DNA of 64,000 bases, taken from Xanthomonas sp. GPE 39 (GTDB taxonomy: Bacteria; Pseudomonadota; Gammaproteobacteria; Xanthomonadales; Xanthomonadaceae). The notes beneath the pieces were generated by a model. It did no database searches and was not told the DNA's origin. It was given only the letters and a program-made list of their open reading frames with translations. Positions 56,815 to 64,000 of the stretch are shown piece after piece. How positions within the stretch are numbered: position 1 is the stretch's first letter; the number at the start of each line of letters is the position of its first letter. The DNA is taken from positions 2,361,554-2,425,553 of the forward strand of contig NZ_JZHZ01000007.1 in the NCBI RefSeq assembly GCF_000963005.1. Direction: 5' to 3'. The position numbers and the translations under genes are program-made.

Positions 56815-57875
56815 CGTTGAATAAATTTCAAAGTACAAATCCAAACATGAACAAGAGCAGAAAATCGTCACCATCTGGAATATAGATTTTCTATATCTAA
56901 TTTCTATCACAGTCGCTGGCCCACACGCCGTTGGAGCGGATCGATGCGTGTCTGTCCAGCCATAAAGCCTGGTCGCCACATGCAAAACTGGCTCAACACA
57001 CGGTTGTGCGGCACATCATGCGCGTGACAAGTCGCGACAGCATCTGGGGCTAGCAGAATCAGCGATTGAAACGGCAGACGACATTCGCCCAGAATGCGCC
57101 GTGTGGATTTGACTCGATCAATGGCATGGCACTCTGCGCTGCTGTCATCAAGATCGCCCAGTACCGCATTGATCCACCGCGCACCAGCGCTTTCAGCACC
57201 GCACCACCAGCGCTCGTGCCGAATGTGGCATGCGCCAGACCAGCATCTTCAACGCCACGAAAACACGCAGGCCTATCGGGTTAAACCTTGCATTGGGCCA
57301 CGAAGCGGCACAGCCCGCTGAGCAAGGCATTTTTGAATGCTTGGCACGGACTCGATCACCACAACGCTCGGCGTGATAGCGGTAGGAAGCCATTGAATCT
57401 ACACGCGGTTTCGCGCTCGACCTGCTTTGGCCTCACAGCGCTGGGCTCGACATAGCAAACGGCGCAGACCGCAGAGTTGAGTCAGCGCGATTGAGCAAGT
57501 CTTGCATGCGTTATGTTATTTTATAACATCCATGCCAGCCCGACGCCTCCACCAGCGCATTCTTCCCCCAAGCATGTGGCAGTGCACGCACGTGGATACA
57601 CCGTCAGTGCGCGCGTATCGCGCAGCGCACGGCGTACCGTCACGTTTCTCTTTGCACTTGCAACCGCTACCGACATCGGCGCTCGCAGTGCCGATGTCCA
57701 GATGTGAGGCGGCAACGCACTCACCACACCCCTGGCAGACAGGTTGCCAATCACCGCCATCACGAGCAGCGCTGGCACGCCCGCATCTGCGCCCCCCGTT
57801 GCGGCGTCCGACGCATTCACCGCATCGCTCTCGCTCCAAGCACTTTCAGACAAGCGCTCCCCCAAGGAACTCCCC
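56815..57875. other. 1-kb region upstream of the COG0523 operon
   Basis: No convincing gene; overlapping frames on both strands look random. It carries the Zur-box-like palindrome and promoter-like hexamers near 57491-57529, implying a leader of about 350 bases before the COG0523 start. The stretch 56986-57480 shows nothing I can interpret. Confidence 0.5.
57491..57529 (+). promoter_or_regulatory. Zur-box-like palindrome overlapping a promoter
   Basis: ATGTTAT-TTT-ATAACAT (57513-57529) is a perfect 17-bp inverted repeat in otherwise GC-rich DNA and fits the gammaproteobacterial Zur core TGTTATANTATAACA. TTGAGC (57491-57496) and TGTTAT (57514-57519), 17 bases apart, could be -35 and -10, so the repressor would cover the -10. 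The first rightward gene is a COG0523 metallochaperone. Confidence 0.72.
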
Positions 57876-58841
57876 ATGACTGCCGCACAAATCCCCGTCA
57901 CCGTTCTGACCGGCTTCCTCGGCGCCGGCAAGACCACGCTGTTGAACCGCATCCTCACCGAATCGCACGGACACCGCTATGCGGTGATCGTCAATGAATT
58001 CGGCGAGACCGGCATAGACAACGAGCTCGTCGTCGATGCCGACGAAGAAATCTTCGAGATGAACAATGGCTGCATCTGCTGCACCGTGCGCGGCGATCTG
58101 ATCCGCATTCTCGATGGCTTGATGAAGCGGCGCGATTTCGATGGCATCTTGATCGAAACCACCGGCTTGGCCGATCCCGCGCCGGTGGCGCAGACCTTCT
58201 ACGTCGATCCGGAAGTCGCCGCCAAAACCCGCCTGGACGCGATCGTCACCGTGGTCGATGCGGTCAACCTGGCCACGCATCTGGACGAAGCGCACGAAGC
58301 CGCCGAACAGATCGCCTTCGCCGACGTGATCCTGCTCAACAAGATCGATCTGGTCCAGGCGGCGGACCTGGAAACGGTGCAAGCACGCATCCGCAGCATC
58401 AATCCTTACGCGCGCATCCATCACAGTCAGCGCAGCGATGTGCCGCTAGATGCGGTCCTGGGTTTGAATGCGTTTACGCTGGAACGCGTCCTGGAGATCG
58501 AACCGGACTTCCTCGACGAAGACCACGCGCATGAGCACGAGGAAGACATCCATTCGGTGTCGCTGCAATTGCACGCCCCGCTGGATCCGTTGCGATTCGA
58601 ACTGTGGTTCGGCGACCTGCTGCGCACGCACGGCACCGACATCTTGCGCTGCAAAGGCATTCTGGAGTTGGCCGGCGAGTCGCGTCGCTACGTGATCCAG
58701 GGCGTACACATGCTGACCGACGGCAATTTCCTCGATGCCTGGCCGGCCGGGAAGCCGCGCGTGTCGAAACTGGTGTTCATCGGCAGGAACCTCGAACGCA
58801 TGCAGTTGCGAGAGGGATTCAACGCCTGCGCGACGGCATGA
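57876..58841 (+). CDS. COG0523 GTPase, candidate zinc metallochaperone
   Basis: A 321-residue G3E-type P-loop GTPase. Walker A is [11 protein letters not shown] (residues 13-23). The metal-binding CxCC is C66-I-C68-C69 in [11 protein letters not shown], and the base-recognition motif is LNKIDL. A His/Glu-rich loop (H217, H219, H221) precedes the CobW C-terminal domain. Members regulated by Zur are thought to deliver scarce zinc to client enzymes. AAGGA lies seven bases before ATG 57876. The frame continues 44 codons upstream without similarity. Its stop overlaps the start of the WD40 gene, and a Zur-like palindrome lies about 350 bases upstream, so this is the first gene of a probable zinc-starvation operon. 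Confidence 0.92.
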   Translation: MTAAQIPVTVLTGFLGAGKTTLLNRILTESHGHRYAVIVNEFGETGIDNELVVDADEEIFEMNNGCICCTVRGDLIRILDGLMKRRDFDGILIETTGLADPAPVAQTFYVDPEVAAKTRLDAIVTVVDAVNLATHLDEAHEAAEQIAFADVILLNKIDLVQAADLETVQARIRSINPYARIHHSQRSDVPLDAVLGLNAFTLERVLEIEPDFLDEDHAHEHEEDIHSVSLQLHAPLDPLRFELWFGDLLRTHGTDILRCKGILELAGESRRYVIQGVHMLTDGNFLDAWPAGKPRVSKLVFIGRNLERMQLREGFNACATA

Positions 58842-59875
58842 AGATGCTGTCGCAGCCATCCACCTCCGCATCCATCCCAACGCAATCGGCCACCGGCTTC
58901 ACCATGCAGGTCGACGCGGTGCCAGTGGCCACGGTGATGTGCGGCACGCGATTGGTCACCGCCTGGGGCGATGGCAGTGTCCGCCGCTTCGCCAGGGAGC
59001 AAGCGCCAGACCGTGTGCAACTCCACGATGGGGCGATCCTCACACTGGCGGCCGATGCCACAGGCGGCGTGCTCAGCGGCGGCGACGATGGCGTGTTCGC
59101 GTCTCTGGACGCCGCCGGCGTGCAGGTGCTGGCGCGTTTCCCCGGACGATGGGTGGAGCACGTCGCCGCCAGTGGCGACGGCCACTATGCCTGCGCCGTC
59201 GGTCGTCAGGTGCACCTATGGCGGAGGGACGGCAGTACGCAGGTCATGGATCACCCCTCCAGCGTCGGCGGCATTGCCTTCGATCCGACTGGGCAGCGAT
59301 TGGCGGTCACGCACTACGGCGGCGCCACGGTCTGGACACAGGCCTCCGGTGACTGGACAGCCACACCGTTGGCGTGTCGTGGCAGCCATCTCGGCGTCAC
59401 CTGGTCGCCAGACGGCCGCTTCGTCGTCAGCAGCATGCAGGAAACCGCACTGCACGGCTGGCGCGTGGGCGATGAATTGCAACTGCACATCGCCGGCTAT
59501 GCGACCAAAGTGCGGCAGTGGTGCTGGGTCGGGACCAAACCGTGGCTCGCCAGCAGTGGCGCGACGGCGGCCATCCTGTGGCCATTCGACGGCATCAACG
59601 GCCCGATGCAGCGCGCTCCGCTGACCTTGTTCGATTCCCCGCAGCAAGAGCTGGTCAGCGCGTTATGCACGCTCCCCGATCAACCGCGCATCCTGGCCGG
59701 CAGAACCGATGGCAGCGTCCTGTTCGGCGACCCCGCCACACCGGAGCGTTGGCATATGTTGCGCCCCCCGGGGAACGCAGCGGTCGCGCTGCTTGCGATC
59801 CTGCCGGAACCGCATTGGTTGCTCGTCGTACACGAGGACGGCCAGGCACTGTGGATGCCACTGCTGCTGCCATAA
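58838..59875 (+). CDS. WD40-like beta-propeller protein coupled to COG0523 GTPase
   Basis: A 345-residue protein with repeating WD40-like blades such as [47 protein letters not shown] and [16 protein letters not shown], ending near ALWMPLLLP. There is no signal peptide or membrane segment, so it is probably cytoplasmic, in contrast to the exported TBDR downstream. Its ATG overlaps the COG0523 stop (ATGA). WD40 genes next to COG0523 genes also occur, as I recall, in alphaproteobacteria, but no molecular role is known to me. A scaffold or client-binding role with the GTPase is inferred. Confidence 0.82.
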   Translation: MKMLSQPSTSASIPTQSATGFTMQVDAVPVATVMCGTRLVTAWGDGSVRRFAREQAPDRVQLHDGAILTLAADATGGVLSGGDDGVFASLDAAGVQVLARFPGRWVEHVAASGDGHYACAVGRQVHLWRRDGSTQVMDHPSSVGGIAFDPTGQRLAVTHYGGATVWTQASGDWTATPLACRGSHLGVTWSPDGRFVVSSMQETALHGWRVGDELQLHIAGYATKVRQWCWVGTKPWLASSGATAAILWPFDGINGPMQRAPLTLFDSPQQELVSALCTLPDQPRILAGRTDGSVLFGDPATPERWHMLRPPGNAAVALLAILPEPHWLLVVHEDGQALWMPLLLP

Positions 59876-59972
59876 GTCCAACACCCTCGTCTGCGCGTGC
59901 GACTGCCGCCAGCCAACGGCGCATCATCGCAATGCGCAACCGCCCCCACCTCATCCGCTCGCCTCCCTCCGC

Positions 59973-62186
59973 ATGACTGACCGCCTCCTTGCCGTTGCCG
60001 TTTCTCCGCTCGCCACCCGCTCCATCGCCATGCCACTGCAGCATCTCGCGCTCGCCGTGATGCTCGCGCTGCTGCCTTCAATCGCGATGGCGGCAGAGGA
60101 CTCAAGCGCTAAGCTGCAGACCCTGGACGAGGTCAATGTCCGTGCCGTAAGCCAGGACACCGCTCCATTTCTGCCGACCGCCGGCCGACTCGGCTTGCCG
60201 CCCGCACAGACGCCCGCCACGCTCGATACGATCAATGGCGACACCATGCAAACACGCGGCGTGCAAAGCGTCGAACGCGCAGTGTTGGCACTACCCGGTA
60301 TTACCGCAGGTGGTTCGCCGGGTAATCTGTCCGACCTATCGATGCGCGGCTTTACCGGCGCACAGATCACCATGCTGCACAACGGCTTGTATCTGGGGCC
60401 ATCCGGCATGGTCACGCGCCCGCAGAACACGTTCAATTTGCAATCGGTGGACGTGCTCAAAGGCCCCGCGTCGGTGCTCTATGGGCAAGGCGCGATTGGC
60501 GGCGTCGTCAACGTGGTCGACAAACAACCGCGCTTTGACCCGATCAGCTACGACCTGCTCGCCGGCGCATCGAATTTCGGTGGTCGCGAGTTCGGCTTAG
60601 GTAGCGGCGGAGCACTCAACGACGTCCTTGCCTACCGAACCGATATCAGCCGCCTGTCCTCCGACGGCTTCGTCCACGCCACTGGTTCGAACGTGCTCAA
60701 TGCCAGTGCATCCATGCTGTGGCGGCCACGCGACAACCTCAGCCTGCAACTGACAGTCGATTACGCCAACGATCATCCGAGCACCTATTTCGGCACACCA
60801 CTCGTCCCGGCCGCTGTCGCCCACGCACCGCTGCGCGGCATTTTGCACAGCGCCGACGGCAGGGTGGTGGATGCGGCATTGCGCGACCACAACTACAACG
60901 TCACCGATGCGCAGATTTCCTCGCGGCAGCTCTGGCCGCAGGCCATGCTGGTCTGGTCGCCGAGCGAACACGTCACCGTGCGCAGCTTGTTATTTGCATT
61001 CGACGCATCGCGGCGCTGGATCGACGCGGAGAACTACGCCTACAACCCCGCCAGTGGACAGATCGACCGCGATCGCTTCTTCGTCTTCCACCAACAGCAT
61101 CTGTGGGGCAGCCAGACCAGCGTGACGTTCGACCAACCACTGGGCCAACTGCCCAACCGATTGGTGGTCGGGTTGGATCACAACCAACTGCGCTTCGTGC
61201 GCGAACGCGGCTTCCCCGACGGAGACAGCGTCGATCCCACACTGCCCGGGCCAACCGGCGTGTTCGGCAGCCTCCAACCACGGCGCAGCCCCACCACATG
61301 GAACAACACCGCACTGTTCATGGAAGATGCGTTGGACGTGGATAAACGCCTGAAACTGGTGCTGGGCGGGCGCTGGGAAATCCTGGACCTGGAGCGGCGC
61401 AACTTCGATGCCAATGGTCAGTTCCAGGCCGCGAGCAGCTTCACTCGCCGCTATCGCCCCAACAACGCGCGCATCGGGCTGGTGTATGCACTGAGCCCGT
61501 CGCTGACACCGTACCTGTCCTACACCACCGGCAGCGATCCGCCTGGGTCCAATATCTTTCTGGTCAATGCCGGCGAGGACTTCGGACTCAGCCACGCACG
61601 CCAGTACGAAGCCGGCATCAAGGCCGCCAGCAGCGAGCAACGCGCCAGCGCCACCCTGGCCGTGTACGACATCCGCCGCGACAACATCCTCACCTTGACC
61701 GGTCAGGACACGCTGAACAACGTCGGCGCGCAAACTTCGCGTGGCGTAGAACTGTCGCTGACGGCACGGCTCGGCGCGCACTGGGCCGTGGACACCAATC
61801 TGGCCTACACCGATGCCCGCTACCACAACTTCATCGACAACAACGGCCTCGATGTCTCGGGCAACCGTCCACCCAACGTGCCACGCACCGTCTTCAACGT
61901 CGGCACCCACGTGGATAGCGTAGGCGGCCTGCCACTGGAACTCGGGCTCGACCTGCATCGCGTGGGCGAACGCGCGGGCAACCTCGCCAACACACTGCAG
62001 TTGGAGCACTACCTACTCACCGACGCCTACGCCACGTATCGGCTGACGCCCTCGGTGACGCTGAGCCTGCATGTCGACAACCTGTTCGACAGACCCTACG
62101 TGCAGTGGGCCGATGTCTCCTACCCGCAGCAAGTGATGCTGGGCCAACCGCGCAGCTATGCGTTGAACGTGCGTGCCGCATTCTAG
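59973..62186 (+). CDS. TonB-dependent receptor, siderophore/metallophore type
   Basis: A 737-residue outer-membrane receptor of the FhuA/FpvA-like class rather than the sugar class. The TonB-box-like LDEVNVRAV is followed by the plug (RLGLPPAQTPATLDTINGDTM, ITAGGSPGNLSDLSMRGF, VDVLKGPASVLYGQGAIGGVVNVVDK) and the barrel, with the siderophore-type end (DNLFDRPYVQWADV, YALNVRAAF). Two starts are possible: ATG 59973 (long N-region) and ATG 60030 (short signal MPLQHLALAVMLALLPSIAMA); neither has a clear ribosome site. It lies in the Zur-box operon, so zinc or a zinc-metallophore is the inferred cargo. Confidence 0.88.
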   Translation: MTDRLLAVAVSPLATRSIAMPLQHLALAVMLALLPSIAMAAEDSSAKLQTLDEVNVRAVSQDTAPFLPTAGRLGLPPAQTPATLDTINGDTMQTRGVQSVERAVLALPGITAGGSPGNLSDLSMRGFTGAQITMLHNGLYLGPSGMVTRPQNTFNLQSVDVLKGPASVLYGQGAIGGVVNVVDKQPRFDPISYDLLAGASNFGGREFGLGSGGALNDVLAYRTDISRLSSDGFVHATGSNVLNASASMLWRPRDNLSLQLTVDYANDHPSTYFGTPLVPAAVAHAPLRGILHSADGRVVDAALRDHNYNVTDAQISSRQLWPQAMLVWSPSEHVTVRSLLFAFDASRRWIDAENYAYNPASGQIDRDRFFVFHQQHLWGSQTSVTFDQPLGQLPNRLVVGLDHNQLRFVRERGFPDGDSVDPTLPGPTGVFGSLQPRRSPTTWNNTALFMEDALDVDKRLKLVLGGRWEILDLERRNFDANGQFQAASSFTRRYRPNNARIGLVYALSPSLTPYLSYTTGSDPPGSNIFLVNAGEDFGLSHARQYEAGIKAASSEQRASATLAVYDIRRDNILTLTGQDTLNNVGAQTSRGVELSLTARLGAHWAVDTNLAYTDARYHNFIDNNGLDVSGNRPPNVPRTVFNVGTHVDSVGGLPLELGLDLHRVGERAGNLANTLQLEHYLLTDAYATYRLTPSVTLSLHVDNLFDRPYVQWADVSYPQQVMLGQPRSYALNVRAAF

Positions 62187-63642
62187 TCGGCGGCTCTGGG
62201 CAAAACTGTCCTGGCTGCACCGCTGGCTGGGCGTGCTGCTGTGCCTGTCCTTCATGGTCTGGTTCAGCAGTGGAATGGTGATGCTGTTCGTGCCATTTCC
62301 ATCGCTGCCAGACACGGCGCGTTGGTCGCACAGCGAGCCGCTGGCGCTGGCGCAGGTCCGCATCGCGCCAGCGATGGCCCTGGCGCACAGCCACCGCGAT
62401 GCGGACTTGCGCTTGCTGTCCGTCGCCGGGCAGCCGCGCTATGTCATTGGACAGGACGCGCAACAACGTAGCATTGATGCGCGCAGCGGCGCCCCGCTGG
62501 GGTTGTTGAGCGCCGCGCAGGCCCAGATCGTGGCGGCACGCTTCGGCAATGCGCCAGTGCGTCGGTTAACCGGCCCCCTGGAAACCGACCAATGGATCGT
62601 GCATCAACGCTTCGATCCCTGGCGGCCGTTCTATCGCGTCGACATGGACGACCCGCAAGACACGACGCTGTACGTCTCCGCACGCACTGGCGAGATCATG
62701 CAGCGCACGCATGCTGTCGAGCGTCGTTGGAATTGGTTGGGCTCCATCCCGCACTGGGTGTACTTCACGGTGTTGCGGCACGACTTCGGCGCGTGGGATC
62801 GCAGCGTGTGGTGGCTGGGCATGATCGCGCTGGTCGGCACACTGAGCGGCACCGCACTGGGCCTGTACCGCAGTTGGCACTATCGCCACCGCAACGCTGG
62901 CGGCTGGTCGCCCTACCGCGGCATGTTGAAGTGGCATCATGGACTGGGCTTGGTGGGTGCGGTCATCGTGCTTGCCTGGATATTCAGCGGTTGGCTGTCG
63001 ATGGATCATGGCCGGCTGTTCTCGCGCGGCCAGCCCTCGGCGCAGGCGCTGCAACGCTATGCGATGACCGACCTGCGCACAGCGCTGACCAAGGTCACGC
63101 CGGCTACGCTACGGGCGTTGGATGGCAGCAGCGAAATCGACTTCCATGTCGTCGGCGGCCAGGCCTGGGCGAGTGGATATGGCGGCAACACCGCAACCGC
63201 CACGCTCGGCATCCAGGCCGATACCGGCGATGCACACCTGCTGTCATCGCCGGAGCGCGAGCGCGCCATCCGCAGCGCAGCTCAACATGCCTGGTCGGTA
63301 GCGACAACGCCCAGACCACGCGACGACGCGCTGTATCGCCAGGCCGATGCCATTGCGGCGAATGCCTTGCGCATCAGTCTGGCAACACCGCAACACGCCG
63401 AGCTGTACATCGACGCGCACTCGGGCCACCCCTTGCTGCTACTGGATACCAGCCGCCAAGCCTATGCCTGGCTGTACTTCGCCTTGCACACGACGCGCGT
63501 GCCGGGGCTGGTCGAATACCCGCGTCTACGCATCGCCGTGCAACTGCTGCTGCTGACCACCGGCTGGTGCCTGAGCCTGACCGGGACGATCCTGGCAGCG
63601 AAACGGCTGCGTGCGACCGCGCGGCAACGGCACGCACGCTGA
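62173..63642 (+). CDS. PepSY-domain inner-membrane protein
   Basis: A 489-residue protein of the PepSY-associated TM family. An N-terminal helix (WLHRWLGVLLCLSFMVWFSSGMVM) with the typical HRWLG signature is followed by periplasmic PepSY-like segments, two central helices (about 215-235 and 265-285, with KWHHGLGLVGAVIVLAWIFSGWLSM), another PepSY segment and a last helix. It starts with GTG 62173, overlapping the TBDR by 14 bases. Relatives are found beside siderophore TBDRs and are proposed to reduce or help move metal-chelates across the periplasm. Here it would be the inner-membrane partner of the metal receptor. Confidence 0.87.
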   Translation: MPHSSRRLWAKLSWLHRWLGVLLCLSFMVWFSSGMVMLFVPFPSLPDTARWSHSEPLALAQVRIAPAMALAHSHRDADLRLLSVAGQPRYVIGQDAQQRSIDARSGAPLGLLSAAQAQIVAARFGNAPVRRLTGPLETDQWIVHQRFDPWRPFYRVDMDDPQDTTLYVSARTGEIMQRTHAVERRWNWLGSIPHWVYFTVLRHDFGAWDRSVWWLGMIALVGTLSGTALGLYRSWHYRHRNAGGWSPYRGMLKWHHGLGLVGAVIVLAWIFSGWLSMDHGRLFSRGQPSAQALQRYAMTDLRTALTKVTPATLRALDGSSEIDFHVVGGQAWASGYGGNTATATLGIQADTGDAHLLSSPERERAIRSAAQHAWSVATTPRPRDDALYRQADAIAANALRISLATPQHAELYIDAHSGHPLLLLDTSRQAYAWLYFALHTTRVPGLVEYPRLRIAVQLLLLTTGWCLSLTGTILAAKRLRATARQRHAR

Positions 63643-63656
63643 TGCGCCGGGATTGA

Positions 63657-64000
63657 CTAAACGCCCTCGGAACAGCGCGAGGAATGGTGACCGGTGATGA
63701 GCCAGCGTCCCTCGATTTCTTCGAAGGTGAACAAGAAACGCGCATTGACCGGCTCGCTGACTCCATTGCGCTCGAACACGAAGGTGTAAAGCCCACCGAT
63801 CACCACCGTACCGAGCCTGGCGCTAACCCGCTTATTCTGCACGGAGATACCGCAACTGATCCCATCGGCCGCCAGGAAGGACGCAAAATAGGTTCGACGA
63901 TCCTCGTCGCGACCGCGGATATCGTCGGACAGCGTTGGCACCAGAATGGCGTCGGGCGCGTACAAGGCAAGCAACGCATCGATGTCGCGGCGGCCCACTG
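63657..64000 (-). CDS. NTF2-like/SnoaL-fold protein (SgcJ/EcaC type), N-terminus cut by window edge
   Basis: The minus strand is open from the stop at 63657 to the window edge; about 114 C-terminal residues are visible. The sequence DALLALYAPDAILVPTLSDD, followed by TYFASFLA and FLFTFEEIEGRWLITGHHSS, is the cone-shaped NTF2-like fold common to SgcJ/EcaC proteins. A GTG at 63998 is inside the expected domain, so the true start is beyond the window. Function is unknown; proteins of this fold range from small-molecule binding to isomerases. It converges on the PepSY gene. Confidence 0.78.
   Translation of the reverse strand, partial: VGRRDIDALLALYAPDAILVPTLSDDIRGRDEDRRTYFASFLAADGISCGISVQNKRVSARLGTVVIGGLYTFVFERNGVSEPVNARFLFTFEEIEGRWLITGHHSSRCSEGV

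Noticed and set aside
57513-57707. Small frame starting inside the Zur-like palindrome
   Set aside because: No ribosome site, its start would fall upstream of the likely transcription start, and the sequence is not protein-like.

Overview
The window looks like chromosome of a plant-associated gammaproteobacterium of the Xanthomonas group. The evidence is high GC over most of its length, a lysine/alanine-repeat histone H1-like protein, several large carbohydrate-type TonB-dependent receptors (TBDRs), and a glycoside hydrolase series in the order GH29-GH18-GH20-GH2-GH3 / GH125-GH92-GH35. That order matches the N-glycan utilisation (nix) cluster described in Xanthomonas campestris. No tRNA, rRNA, CRISPR array, integrase or insertion sequence was seen.

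Layout. 1-10 kb is housekeeping: histone-like protein (cut by the window edge), gcvH and gcvT, an NfeD/SPFH membrane pair, mazG, cysQ-nudE, bioA-rsmE. 10-18 kb holds two related outer-membrane TBDRs flanking a glucokinase on the opposite strand; two near-identical palindromes of the form TGACARCGYTGTCA lie between glk and the second receptor and resemble LacI-type operators of the GlcNAc regulon. 17.8-28.6 kb is a tight operon of five exported glycosidases (alpha-L-fucosidase, GH18, beta-hexosaminidase, beta-mannosidase, GH3 beta-xylosidase). 29-38.5 kb is a block that separates nixI from nixJ: a third TBDR with an N-terminal carboxypeptidase-regulatory-like domain, an intergenic repeat with a ten-copy hexanucleotide tract, a divergent GH35, an APC-superfamily permease, a PfkB kinase and a GH4 enzyme. 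38.6-44.4 kb resumes the glycan series with GH125, GH92 and GH35.

44.8-56 kb contains a GAF-EAL c-di-GMP phosphodiesterase, a second alpha-L-fucosidase divergent from a BNR/sialidase-like protein, an AT-rich gene for an exported protein with a seven-repeat lectin-like propeller, a glycosylasparaginase-cutC pair, and mutS. 56-64 kb contains a NodB-type deacetylase, then an operon of a COG0523 metallochaperone GTPase, a WD40 protein, a TBDR and a PepSY membrane protein. A perfect AT-rich palindrome that looks like a Zur box lies upstream of that operon. The window ends inside an NTF2-like gene.

How it fits together (inference). TBDRs import glycan fragments. Exported enzymes strip fucose, galactose, mannose, xylose and GlcNAc. 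Glycosylasparaginase can cut the last GlcNAc-Asn bond. Cytoplasmic kinases and the GH4 enzyme process the imported sugars. The most interesting parts are the block inserted in the nix series (import, phosphorylate, then GH4 cleavage, with no PTS), the foreign-looking propeller lectin protein beside fucose- and sialic-acid-type glycosidases, the added glycosylasparaginase/CutC step, and the Zur-box operon with a WD40 partner of unknown role.
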